Part shown: positions 33,971 through 42,400 of the stretch, piece after piece
Position numbering within the stretch: position 1 is the stretch's first letter
How the letters are laid out: every line of letters starts with the position of its first letter
Virus record (IMG/VR): IMGVR_UViG_3300047323_000304
Location: 1 to 64,000 of that record
DNA: 64,000 bases
Origin: a virus
Reading direction: 5' to 3' (one strand)
Made by a program: the position numbers and the translations under genes
The notes under the pieces: generated by a model
Told to the model about the DNA's origin: nothing
Databases searched by the model: none
The model's input: the letters and a program-made list of their open reading frames with translations, nothing else

Positions 33971-34719
33971 TGAGTGATTTGACTTATTTTGAAGTATTAG
34001 AATTACAAATGTACAAAGAAAAATGTATAACTCTTGGTATATATTATAAACATAATAATATCCAATACGATAAAGAAAAACTTAATGTAACAGAACTTTT
34101 ATATATAGAATTTGGTAGGTTTTGTGAGTATTATGAATTAGATTCTAGTTTATTTATTAACTATGAGAAGTATTTAGAATGTGGTGGAATTGAATGGAAT
34201 GTTGATAATAAAGAATTTGATTCAATAGAAGAAAATCAACTATATACTTTTATAAGAAGATTAAAAATTGGTGAATATAAAGTTATTTTATTTAATGAAG
34301 AAATTCCGATGGTTAATGATGAACATTATAATTCTATGGTGGGTTATGTATTTGATGAATTAAGAGAAGATAGTGTTATAGAAGTTGGTTTTGATACTCT
34401 AAAAATAATTCAAACCAATGGAGAAGAAATATTTTTAGAAGGACTAGAAGAAATATCAGAAGGAGAAATATTTGCAAGAAGATTTTTAAATAAATGTGAA
34501 TATGACACTTTAATTGTAAAAGACTTTTTGGGACAAGTTGATTTTGAAGATCATAATTATAAAGACATAAAAAAAGATAACTATTATTGCAAATGCAAAG
34601 ATATAACTAATATAAGAACAATGCCTGAAGATAGCGAACACTATAATATGAATTATGGGAATATTATAGTGGGATATGGAGAAGAAGATTTCTTTGAAGA
34701 AATTTGGCAACAAGGTTAA
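33970..34719 (+). CDS. Accessory acidic protein of unknown function
   Basis: 249 residues, very acidic and Tyr-rich (e.g. CGGIEWNVDNKEFDSIEENQ), translationally coupled to the Bro-N gene. It contains a Cys-bearing YYCKCKDITN segment near the C-terminus. No family was recognised. Like 21607-22110 in module A it is an acidic leader-controlled protein. Confidence 0.62.
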   Translation: MSDLTYFEVLELQMYKEKCITLGIYYKHNNIQYDKEKLNVTELLYIEFGRFCEYYELDSSLFINYEKYLECGGIEWNVDNKEFDSIEENQLYTFIRRLKIGEYKVILFNEEIPMVNDEHYNSMVGYVFDELREDSVIEVGFDTLKIIQTNGEEIFLEGLEEISEGEIFARRFLNKCEYDTLIVKDFLGQVDFEDHNYKDIKKDNYYCKCKDITNIRTMPEDSEHYNMNYGNIIVGYGEEDFFEEIWQQG

Positions 34720-34739
34720 TAATAAAATTTTAGATATTT

Positions 34740-34770
34740 AGAACTCATTTAACTATGGGTTCTTTTATTA
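34740..34770 (+). terminator. Terminator closing the second accessory block
   Basis: AGAACTCAT (34740-34748) pairs with ATGGGTTCT (34755-34763), then TTTATTATG. Confidence 0.82.
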
Positions 34771-34802
34771 TGTTTAAAAATAAATAATAGGAGGTAAATG
34801 AA

Positions 34803-36815
34803 ATGAATAAAATAGAGTTCATTAAAGATGAATTTCTTAATCCTACACCTATATTATATTTATGTAGGGGAATTATTGAAACATCATTAAAAAGCAGAGA
34901 TTTTAATACAACAGTAAATATAGTTAAATCTGATAAACAAAATGAAGTTTCTACACTTGCTTTTGATATTCCATTTTCAAAAGATAGAAAAATAACTATT
35001 GATGATTGTGATAAACTTGTAAAATTTGAAAATGATTATTATTTAATTAAGGAAATTGAAGTAGAAGATGGAAGTACCCCAAATATAAAAATATCATGTG
35101 AAAGTGAAAATACTGAACTTAAAGGAATTTACTGTGAAACAATCAATGCAATAGGCGTTTCACCTTATGATATGTATTTGGCTATTATGAATTCAGTTAG
35201 ACATCCAATTGATTTAACAAAAAATTATAAATGGGCAGGAACAGATGTTGTCAATAAATTTAGACATTTGCAATGCGAAGAAGAACAATCTGTATTTCAA
35301 AATTTCGTATCTTTAGCAGAAGTCTTTAATGGTTGGCTTGAATTTACTACTGATGAGAGTGGACAAAATTGGATTTTCTTGAGAACCCAAGAAATAGATG
35401 ATGGGAAATTTATTAAAAAAAATCTTGATATGAAAACATTAAATATAACATCTGATAGTAAAGAGATATTTACTCAAGTTGAGTTATTCGGAAAACAAGA
35501 TGAACTAACAGGTCAAGAAATAAATATAATGACAGTTAATCCAAATGGGAAAAGTTGTTTAGAAAATTATAGTTATTATCTTTCAAAAGGAATTCCAACA
35601 AGTAATATAGATAATGAACCTAAATATCAACAATTAAAAGTTATTAGAGACGAAAAGTACACAACACCTCAAGATTTATATGATATGGGAATTGAAGAAT
35701 TAGCAAAATGTTCAATTCCTAAAATAGATGCGTCTCTTACGCTTAGCGATTTATCTATACATATAGATAGTCCAATTATACCTCCAGTAGTTGGTCATAA
35801 GCTTTTATGTATTGACAAAGATATAGATTTTATTTTTACGTGTAAGATTATTGGTGTAGAAAGACCATATAATAATCCTGCTGATGTAAAAATTGAAATC
35901 TCAAATGTAAATAGGTATGATACAGCGTATCAAAACATAAATCATACTGTAGATAATGCAAATAAAGTAATAAGTACAGACCCAACTAATACAGATGGTC
36001 AAAATACAGGAGATTCTAAACCCTACATAAAAATGAGCGATTGTAAAGATGGTGATCACTGGAATGCAACTAAAAGATTTGCTGATACATATTCATTGGC
36101 AACTCAACAAAGTGACCTCATTTCTCTAAGAGTTGATGAACAAAATCAATCATTTGCGGAGCTTCAGGTCACAGCAAATATGATTTCAACTCATGTGGAA
36201 GATATAAGTGATACAAATCATAGAGTATATTCAGAAATACAACAAACAGCTAGAAATATAAAAGCTGTTGTAGTAGAAGATCAAGATAGTGGAAGTGTAG
36301 AATTAAATAAAGATAAATTTGTAGTTGCCTTTAATGGTAGTACAAATAGAAATGCAGTAATAGATAGAAATGTAGGTTTAATACTGGGAAATCCTGACAC
36401 TGGAACGTTTAGCCAAATAGAATATGGTGGTAAATTATCTTTAATGATGCAAGGAGAGAAGCATCCATATCATTGTTTAGTAGATGGAGGAGTTAGAAGT
36501 TTTGAATGTACAGATAGTGGATATACAACATTTTATATTAATCTGCCAAATAAGTTTTCAGGAATAGATGATTCAGAAATAACAGTTATTTCAAGTGTTA
36601 GAAAAGTTTATGATACAAATATTGATTCTACAAACAATATTTGTTTTTGGTTTGGTTGCTATGCCAGTTGTGTAAATGGGAGAATCCAAGTCGATGTGAT
36701 GAGTAAGTGGAGAACTGTACAATATGAAGATGACTCAAATGGAGATAGTTGGGTAAAGGATATTAACGGTGAAAAGAATGGACTGATTGATATTTCATAT
36801 GTTATAATAGCATAA
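34803..36815 (+). CDS. Tail-associated protein (Tal, prophage endopeptidase-tail family)
   Basis: 670 residues. The N-terminal 380 residues follow the Tal/gp27-like pattern of Gram-positive siphophages: beta-rich start, NDYYLIKEIEVEDGSTPNIK, then YDMYLAIMNSVRHP and VFQNFVSLAEVFNGWLEFTT, and a PPVVGHKLLCIDKDIDF segment. The C-terminal part is a stalk (DLISLRVDEQNQSFAELQVT) and a beta-rich tip. Tal forms the tail tip; whether the C-terminus is enzymatic cannot be seen. The ribosome site is ATAGGAGGT. Confidence 0.8.
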   Translation: MNKIEFIKDEFLNPTPILYLCRGIIETSLKSRDFNTTVNIVKSDKQNEVSTLAFDIPFSKDRKITIDDCDKLVKFENDYYLIKEIEVEDGSTPNIKISCESENTELKGIYCETINAIGVSPYDMYLAIMNSVRHPIDLTKNYKWAGTDVVNKFRHLQCEEEQSVFQNFVSLAEVFNGWLEFTTDESGQNWIFLRTQEIDDGKFIKKNLDMKTLNITSDSKEIFTQVELFGKQDELTGQEINIMTVNPNGKSCLENYSYYLSKGIPTSNIDNEPKYQQLKVIRDEKYTTPQDLYDMGIEELAKCSIPKIDASLTLSDLSIHIDSPIIPPVVGHKLLCIDKDIDFIFTCKIIGVERPYNNPADVKIEISNVNRYDTAYQNINHTVDNANKVISTDPTNTDGQNTGDSKPYIKMSDCKDGDHWNATKRFADTYSLATQQSDLISLRVDEQNQSFAELQVTANMISTHVEDISDTNHRVYSEIQQTARNIKAVVVEDQDSGSVELNKDKFVVAFNGSTNRNAVIDRNVGLILGNPDTGTFSQIEYGGKLSLMMQGEKHPYHCLVDGGVRSFECTDSGYTTFYINLPNKFSGIDDSEITVISSVRKVYDTNIDSTNNICFWFGCYASCVNGRIQVDVMSKWRTVQYEDDSNGDSWVKDINGEKNGLIDISYVIIA

Positions 36816-36834
36816 TTTAAAGGAGTGAAAACAA

Positions 36835-37092
36835 ATGGAAAATAAAAAAATGACTATATTTTATCGTTTAAGAAATTTAGAAATTAGTGATACTTGTACA
36901 GGAGTACAAAGTTTTAGATATTTTGGAGAAAATATTGAAGATTATGAAATGATATATGGACGTTTAGTTCTAGATTATGACGTTTTTATTTTAAGAAATA
37001 CACAAGATTTTTATCTAGAAAAAAATGAAAATGGAGAAGTACAATTAAAAATGAAACTTGAGTTTCAAGAATCCTTAAAAAAATATTTATAA
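36835..37092 (+). CDS. Small protein sharing a domain with the next gene
   Basis: 85 residues. The sequence MTIFYRLRNLEISDTCTG, then FRYFGENIEDYEMIYGRLVL, matches the C-terminal domain of 37235-38020 (I-F-Y, then I-x-D-x-x-T-G, Y-F-G and Y-G-x-L). It has no signal peptide. A small domain of unknown fold is therefore present once free and once attached to a secreted protein. Confidence 0.62.
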   Translation: MENKKMTIFYRLRNLEISDTCTGVQSFRYFGENIEDYEMIYGRLVLDYDVFILRNTQDFYLEKNENGEVQLKMKLEFQESLKKYL

Positions 37093-37111
37093 ATAAATTA
37101 AAAATAATATA

Positions 37112-37140
37112 TTGACAACTTTCTTTATTGGTGTTATTAT
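37112..37140 (+). promoter_or_regulatory. Promoter of the secreted cell-wall-binding protein
   Basis: TTGACA (37112-37117), a 17-bp spacer, and TATTAT (37135-37140) with an extended -10 (TGT). Just downstream, TATACCA and TGGTATA form an inverted repeat around a possible second -10 (TGGTATAAT). Confidence 0.75.
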
Positions 37141-37234
37141 TTAAATATACCAAGTAACAACAAAAAGTGGTATAATATTCTAAAAGAATATAAAATTTAA
37201 AATAAATATTAATTATGAGAGGAAAGTGTTAAAT

Positions 37235-38020
37235 ATGAAAAAGTCAATTAAAAAATTAATAACCTTGATTATTGCAACTACTACAATTTTAGGTACATCA
37301 GTTACAGCAAACGCAGAATGGAAACAAGACACTAATGGTTGGTGGAATACAGAAGGAAATTCTTATTCGACTGGTTGGAGAAATATTGACAACAAATGGT
37401 ATTATTTCGATAATAATGGGTATATGAAAACTGGTTGGTATCAAGATGCTGATGGAAAATACTATTATCTACAAACAGATGGAAGTATGGCTACCAATAT
37501 AACTACACCAGATGGATATAAAGTTGACGATAAAGGAGTTTGGGTGAAAACAACTAGTAATGCTATTAGTACAACAAATACAACTCAAAATCAAGTTGCT
37601 ACTAATGCAACAAATAGCACAAATAATCAAACTACATCATCTACTAGTAATGCAAGTTCAAGTTCTTCATCAAGTAGTAGTTCGTCATCAAGTAATTCAA
37701 ATAATAGTTCTAATAAAAATTATGTTTCTATATTTTATTTAAAAAATGATAATAATAAAATTACTGATGCAGGAACAGGTAAACAAACATTAGGATATTT
37801 TGGGCAAGAAAACTTAATAGAAACTGAGAAACAATATGGATTATTATATATAAATGCTAATGACTACGGAAAAACCGCGAAAGATTTTGCTAGAGAAGTA
37901 TTTGATAATTACGAAATAATCAATGATAATGGAATAGCAAAATTAGTAAAGAAATCAATACCCACTACATCCAATGCAACTACTCAAACAACTACATCCT
38001 CAGCAGTAACAGCATTATAG
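37235..38020 (+). CDS. Secreted cell-wall-binding-repeat protein
   Basis: 261 residues. Signal peptide: MKKSIKKLITLIIATTTILG with TANA cleavage. Three cell-wall-binding repeats follow (NGWWNTEGNSYSTGW, KWYYFDNNGYMKTGW, KYYYLQTDGSMATN), then a Thr/Asn/Ser-rich linker with a pure Ser run, then the domain shared with 36835-37092. ATG 37235 follows GAGGAAAG. It has its own strong promoter, so it looks like a lysogenic conversion gene acting on the host surface rather than a virion part. Confidence 0.82.
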   Translation: MKKSIKKLITLIIATTTILGTSVTANAEWKQDTNGWWNTEGNSYSTGWRNIDNKWYYFDNNGYMKTGWYQDADGKYYYLQTDGSMATNITTPDGYKVDDKGVWVKTTSNAISTTNTTQNQVATNATNSTNNQTTSSTSNASSSSSSSSSSSSSNSNNSSNKNYVSIFYLKNDNNKITDAGTGKQTLGYFGQENLIETEKQYGLLYINANDYGKTAKDFAREVFDNYEIINDNGIAKLVKKSIPTTSNATTQTTTSSAVTAL

Positions 38021-38050
38021 ATAATTAGTAAAAAAATAACAAAAAACATA

Positions 38051-38079
38051 TTGACATTAATAAACATTAGACATATAAT
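38051..38079 (+). promoter_or_regulatory. Perfect consensus promoter of a candidate small RNA
   Basis: TTGACA (38051-38056), a 17-bp spacer, and TATAAT (38074-38079): the full sigma-A consensus, yet no gene follows before the terminator at 38132. Confidence 0.85.
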
Positions 38080-38085
38080 AGTAAT

Positions 38086-38167
38086 TGTAAAGAAGTTATA
38101 TAATAAAATTCTACAAAGCATTTTATTTTAGATAAGACATTGATTGGTACTCAGTGTCTTATTTTTA
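38086..38167 (+). ncRNA. Candidate small RNA (about 80 nt), possible antitoxin RNA
   Basis: It is defined by the consensus promoter at 38051 and the 12-bp terminator at 38132-38162. There is no reading frame with a ribosome site. It converges with a minus-strand small hydrophobic frame (38304-38402), whose transcript would run into it. This fits an antisense RNA of a type I toxin-antitoxin pair, but a stand-alone small RNA is equally possible. Confidence 0.55.
38132..38167 (+). terminator. Terminator of the small RNA
   Basis: ATAAGACATTGA (38132-38143) pairs with TCAGTGTCTTAT (38151-38162), followed by TTTTATG. Confidence 0.88.
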
Positions 38168-38303
38168 TGTCCAAAATAAAGGACTTTCTAATTATATTAC
38201 TTACCATCTCACGTAATTGGTACTTACGCTTTTAAAATATATAATTATAGTCATCCTTATATTAATTATCTTATCATCTGTTCATTAAAATGTATTAATG
38301 GGC

Positions 38304-38402
38304 TTAAACAAAGTGTAATACTACAGTTAAAACAATATTAATTATAGCTATAACAATAGTTTCATCTAAATGATTTTTCAAGAAATCCACAAAGCTTTTT
38401 AT
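38304..38402 (-). CDS. Candidate type I toxin-like hydrophobic peptide (start uncertain)
   Basis: On the minus strand, GGGAGG (complement of 38411-38416) lies 8 nt before an ATA codon at 38402. The frame encodes about 32 residues, with a hydrophobic stretch TIVIAIINIVLTVVLHFV at the end. GTG at 38390 is an alternative start but is 20 nt from the ribosome site. A promoter (TTGTAT-17-TATAAT with extended -10, near 38450-38478) precedes it. The missing ATG means the gene may be dead or use a rare start. Confidence 0.35.
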   Translation of the reverse strand: MKSFVDFLKNHLDETIVIAIINIVLTVVLHFV

Positions 38403-38499
38403 TTTAATCGCCTCCCTTCCCAATGGGATGTTTCAAGATGGCAATTAAATTATATCACTTATTACTAGAATATACAATTTAATACAAAAAACTATTAAT

Positions 38500-38533
38500 A
38501 ACTTAGTGTAATATTTACTAGGTTGTTTTATTA
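38500..38533 (+). terminator. Terminator before the next tail genes
   Basis: AACTTAGT (38500-38507) pairs with ACTAGGTT (38517-38524), then GTTTTATTATG. It has no obvious plus-strand gene to end, so it may be a remnant or insulator. The gap 38168-38629 holds, besides this, only the minus-strand candidate peptide gene. Confidence 0.6.
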
Positions 38534-38629
38534 TGTCAAAAATTACTATACTATCAAGAATGTATAAACAAAATAAAAAGAATATATTAAAATAAAAACA
38601 CAATTTTAAAAGAAAGTTGGTGAGTAAAT

Positions 38630-38842
38630 TTGCCAAGTATATTAACAACAAAACATCAAGAAGCACAAGATGCTATTGCTAAAATGAACCAAAAATATAT
38701 AGATTCAAATATACAACTTAATAAAACAAAAGATGAAGGATTCAAAACATTAGAGAATAAATTAAAAGATGAAGCAGATTATCAGAAAAATACATTATTG
38801 AATGCTTATAAAGATATGAATGATTTACCCCCTGATGTATAG
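38630..38842 (+). CDS. Small tail-module protein (70 aa)
   Basis: 70 residues, helical (LTTKHQEAQDAIAKMNQKYI), starting at TTG with GTTGGTGAG upstream. It lies between the secreted protein and the BppU-like gene. Function unknown; possibly a baseplate accessory. Confidence 0.6.
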   Translation: MPSILTTKHQEAQDAIAKMNQKYIDSNIQLNKTKDEGFKTLENKLKDEADYQKNTLLNAYKDMNDLPPDV

Positions 38843-38881
38843 TAAATAAAGTATAAATAATGAAAGGAGTTGATTGATTAA

Positions 38882-39892
38882 ATGGCAAATACAAGTATAT
38901 TTCAGATTGATAATATGGATGTTGATTTAAAAACATATGTAAAGCTTAGATGTAAATCATGTTTGGGGGATTCAGTAATATTCAAATTTTTAGTATACAA
39001 TGAATCAAGTCCAGTAAATTTATCTGATTATAAAATAGAATTTCGTGCAAGATTACCAAAATCAGGACAAGTATATTCTGAAACAGATAATATAACAATG
39101 AATGGAAATGAATTAACTGTAACCTGTGATAATGTTCTTACATCTGAAATAGGAGAATGTATAATTACATTGCGTTTGGTTGATATAATTACATATAAAC
39201 AAAAATCAAATTATATTATTATATTAAAGGTAATGTCTACAATAGATGCTGATGAAGAAATACAAACGAGTAGTACACTTAGTGCACTTTCTTCACTTGA
39301 TTATGCAATAGACAGATATTTTGAATTAAAGGTTGATTTATTAGACCAAATAACAATAGGAAATTTATTGCTAAATAATTTAATATCAAATATAGCCACA
39401 GGTAGCACATTAAATACAAGTTTAATAACACAAAATACAAATGCATCTTTAAATATATCTACATTAATAACCCAAAACAATCAAGCAACAAATAATATAT
39501 CAACATTAACAACTAAAAATAACCAAGCTACGAATAATGTTTCAGTATTAACAACTAAAAATAATGAAGCAATAACTAATACAAATAATTTAAATAACTC
39601 GATTAATATAGGGACTTCTTTAAATTCAAGTCTACATACTGAAAATATAATAGGAACAAAACTATTAGTAGATTTAAATAATGCTAATTCATTAATAAAT
39701 AAAAAAATAGATGACCACATTAACGATAATAATAGGCATTTAAGTATTGGAGAAAGAGAGTCATGGAATATGTATGCTACTCAAATAAATGATATAGCAA
39801 AATTAATTGATATTTTAATGGGTACTACTACAATTGTCACTGAAAATGGAGATAATATTATAACAGAAACAGGTGATATTTTAATCCTATAA
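38882..39892 (+). CDS. BppU-like baseplate upper protein
   Basis: 336 residues. The N-terminal 150 residues fit the BppU N-terminal family: FQIDNMDVDLKTYVKLRCKS, then FLVYNESSPVNLSDYKIEFR and GECIITLRLVD. The middle (about 178-260) is a run of 14-residue repeats of the type N-(I/V)-S-x-L-T-T-K-N-N-Q-A-T-N, probably a trimeric stalk. The end reads HINDNNRHLSIGERESWN, common in phage fibre tips. It connects baseplate and receptor-binding proteins. The ribosome site is AAAGGAGTTGA. Confidence 0.78.
   Translation: MANTSIFQIDNMDVDLKTYVKLRCKSCLGDSVIFKFLVYNESSPVNLSDYKIEFRARLPKSGQVYSETDNITMNGNELTVTCDNVLTSEIGECIITLRLVDIITYKQKSNYIIILKVMSTIDADEEIQTSSTLSALSSLDYAIDRYFELKVDLLDQITIGNLLLNNLISNIATGSTLNTSLITQNTNASLNISTLITQNNQATNNISTLTTKNNQATNNVSVLTTKNNEAITNTNNLNNSINIGTSLNSSLHTENIIGTKLLVDLNNANSLINKKIDDHINDNNRHLSIGERESWNMYATQINDIAKLIDILMGTTTIVTENGDNIITETGDILIL
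39415..39660 (+). repeat. 42-bp tandem coding repeats in the BppU-like gene
   Basis: About five degenerate copies of a 14-codon unit (e.g. NISTLTTKNNQATN, NVSVLTTKNNEAIT). They fall in the stalk region and could change copy number by slippage. Confidence 0.65.
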
Positions 39893-39924
39893 TAAATTAT
39901 AAATAAAGAAAGTGAGGAATTTAA

Positions 39925-41925
39925 ATGGCAAATATAGAAATTAAAAATTTGATATCTGCTACACCTAATACTGCTGATTTTGTACCTATAAGTAATAATG
40001 GAAATACAAGAAAAGCTACAATTGCAGAAATTAGAGGTGTAGTAAATGATTTAACTACAGGTGGTACAGATAAATCTCTATCAGCAGAAATGGGAAAGGA
40101 TATTGGAACGGAAATAATAGATGCTAGAAATGGTGAATCTAATTTAAAAATCAGAATAGATAAAGAAGAAAATGATACATTATTAAGAGAATTGGAGTCA
40201 ACTGGTTATGGAGTAATTAGTGGATTGACAATATCAGCACAAGGCACACCTAACATGACAATAAATGTTGCAACAGGAATAGTACATATGATTGATGGTG
40301 TAAGATTGTCTCCAACTGGAGATAATGCTTTGGTAATAACTACAGCAGATTTAGTTAATCCAAGAAAAGATATAATATATGCAAAAATAGATAATACAAT
40401 TGGATATTTAATAGGAACTCCAGCAAGTTCTCCAATAGCACCAGCTACGCCAGTAGGTGCTATTTTATTGTCTGAAATCAATGTATTAGCAAATGCCACA
40501 AGTATTACAAATGAAAATATAACAGATAAAAGAAAAATGAAAAATACTACAGATGATTTGAAAACTTTAGTAGATTCAAATGTGAGTAAAATTGGAGATT
40601 TAAATGGACTGGCTACTACAGATAAGAATAACTTAGTTAATGCAATTAATGAAAATACTACACAATTGTCAGAAAAAGCGAATAATTGGTTGCAAGGAAA
40701 AATAATTAATTTTATGGGAGATAGTATCACATATGGAGTTAATAGTGCTGATAGTGGGAACAGAATGCCTAGACCTTTCCCAGCAGTAGTCGGAACTATG
40801 CTAAATTGTACTACTAATAATTATGGTGTTAGTGGTAGCACCATTTGTGGAGATGGAGGGATGTGCGACAGAGTACTCACAATGGACACAAACGCAAGCG
40901 TGAATGTAGTTATGGGGGGCGTTAATGATAGATACGGTATATTAGGCACAATAAATGATAACACAAAAACTACTATATTTGGAGCGTTAAATATACTATG
41001 CACTAATTTAATCAATACTTATCCAAATTCAATCAATATATTAATTACCCCATTGAAAATTGATGACGTATATTCTAATCCGAATTTAACATTGAGTAGT
41101 ATATCGGAAGCTATTATTGCAATTGGTAATAAATACAATTTTCCAGTAGTTGATTTATATAATGGTTCTCCAAATTTGGAACCTAATATAGCAACCTTAA
41201 AAACCAGATGGATAAATGATGGAATACATCCAAATCAAGATTATGTCGATAAATTTTTAGCTAGAAAGATAACAAATAGTATACTTAGTTTAGATAGTAT
41301 TGGTTTTAGTAATAATGAAATGGCGTATGAAAAAACAAGTAGAACAATAACAGTCGGAGTTGGTAAAAATTTTACTACTATTCAAAGTGCAATTAATTCT
41401 GTTAAAAAAAATATTTCCAGTGGAGTTATTATAGATATAGTTGTTGATGCAGGAACTTATAATGAAACAGTAGTAATACAAGGATTTTACGGTGGCGGAA
41501 CTTTAAGAATTAACAACGGAAGAACTACAATTAATACTATTGTTAATAATGTCATATTATCAAATTGTTCAATAGTTGTATATATAAATGGTATTAATGC
41601 AATTAGCAGTACTGCTCATGGATTTAGTATATCAAATGCTTTAAATACTATATGCGCTTATATTTCAGCAACAGTAACTACAGCAACATATTGTGGATTA
41701 TTAACATTTTCTTGCCCTTCAATACAAGTTTCAAATTCAAATTTTTCAAATCATAATGCTGGGATTCAAGCAGATGGAAATTCTAAAATTTACTCTAATA
41801 CAAATAGTGGAACTGGCAATACTTACGGCTTGGTTGCTACTTCCAATTCTAGTATTGGGAAAAACGGTACACAACCAAGTGGCACAACAGCGGAGGGCTC
41901 TAATACAGGAGGTGTTATAAGGTAA
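39925..41925 (+). CDS. Tail fibre with SGNH/GDSL hydrolase domain
   Basis: 666 residues. The N-terminus (NTADFVPISNNGNTRKATI, LTTGGTDKSLSAEMGK) is a typical fibre attachment region. Residues about 260-450 are an SGNH hydrolase: GDSIT (Ser267), NYGVSGST, GGVND (about 331) and DGIHPN (about 432). A parallel beta-helix-like part follows (NFTTIQSAINSVKK, DAGTYNETVVIQG). It probably removes acetyl or other ester groups from surface polysaccharide during adsorption. It overlaps the next gene by one base. Confidence 0.85.
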   Translation: MANIEIKNLISATPNTADFVPISNNGNTRKATIAEIRGVVNDLTTGGTDKSLSAEMGKDIGTEIIDARNGESNLKIRIDKEENDTLLRELESTGYGVISGLTISAQGTPNMTINVATGIVHMIDGVRLSPTGDNALVITTADLVNPRKDIIYAKIDNTIGYLIGTPASSPIAPATPVGAILLSEINVLANATSITNENITDKRKMKNTTDDLKTLVDSNVSKIGDLNGLATTDKNNLVNAINENTTQLSEKANNWLQGKIINFMGDSITYGVNSADSGNRMPRPFPAVVGTMLNCTTNNYGVSGSTICGDGGMCDRVLTMDTNASVNVVMGGVNDRYGILGTINDNTKTTIFGALNILCTNLINTYPNSINILITPLKIDDVYSNPNLTLSSISEAIIAIGNKYNFPVVDLYNGSPNLEPNIATLKTRWINDGIHPNQDYVDKFLARKITNSILSLDSIGFSNNEMAYEKTSRTITVGVGKNFTTIQSAINSVKKNISSGVIIDIVVDAGTYNETVVIQGFYGGGTLRINNGRTTINTIVNNVILSNCSIVVYINGINAISSTAHGFSISNALNTICAYISATVTTATYCGLLTFSCPSIQVSNSNFSNHNAGIQADGNSKIYSNTNSGTGNTYGLVATSNSSIGKNGTQPSGTTAEGSNTGGVIR

Positions 41926-42164
41926 TGAAAACATTAAAATTTAATAATGAAGAATTTAAAGCAGATAAAATTATAAAAAATGCTACAGATATCATTGGAC
42001 AAGATTTAGAAGGAAATGAGCTATTTGGATTTAGAGGAATATCTGATCTTAGTCAATTTATATTAGAAGAAGGACAAACTTTTGATATTGAATTAACTAT
42101 AGAAGAAAGAATGTCATTAATGCAAAAGGCAATAGATGACTTAACTTTAGGAGGTGCTTTATAG
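41925..42164 (+). CDS. Small tail accessory protein (79 aa)
   Basis: 79 residues (LKFNNEEFKADKIIKNATDI), with a TAATG start overlap with the fibre gene and a TAGTG overlap with the next. Small proteins of this kind follow fibre genes in many Firmicute phages and may be fibre chaperones. No motif was recognised. Confidence 0.65.
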   Translation: MKTLKFNNEEFKADKIIKNATDIIGQDLEGNELFGFRGISDLSQFILEEGQTFDIELTIEERMSLMQKAIDDLTLGGAL

Positions 42165-42310
42165 TGGGAGATTACTTAGCACAAAGAATTATAGATGGAG
42201 CATTTACTTATAACTTTGTAATAAGCAAAAAAACAAATCTAAAAACTGAAATAGATGCTTATTTAACTGAAATGGAAAGAATTGATTTAATAACAACTGC
42301 TACACCATAG
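42164..42310 (+). CDS. XkdX-like small protein (48 aa)
   Basis: 48 residues starting at GTG (MGDYLAQRIIDGAFTYNFVI), with a perfect AGGAGGTG at 42149-42156. The pattern 'YLAxxIIxGxxTYxxVIxK' is that of the small XkdX-type proteins after tail fibres. It is translationally coupled to the preceding gene. Confidence 0.7.
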   Translation: MGDYLAQRIIDGAFTYNFVISKKTNLKTEIDAYLTEMERIDLITTATP

Positions 42311-42400
42311 GATTAGAAGATAGGGCGTAGAAAAATTAAAGATAAAATAAATAATAAACAAAAGATGGACAATATTTAAATACAGAAAGGAATTAAAAAA

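Noticed and set aside
39415-39660. Possible CRISPR-like regular repeats
   Set aside because: These are in-frame 42-bp coding repeats of a fibre stalk without spacers; no CRISPR array or cas gene was seen.
40206-40730. 174-codon minus-strand frame inside the SGNH fibre gene
   Set aside because: Long only because of the opposite-strand codon pattern; no start signal, and the plus-strand product is clear.
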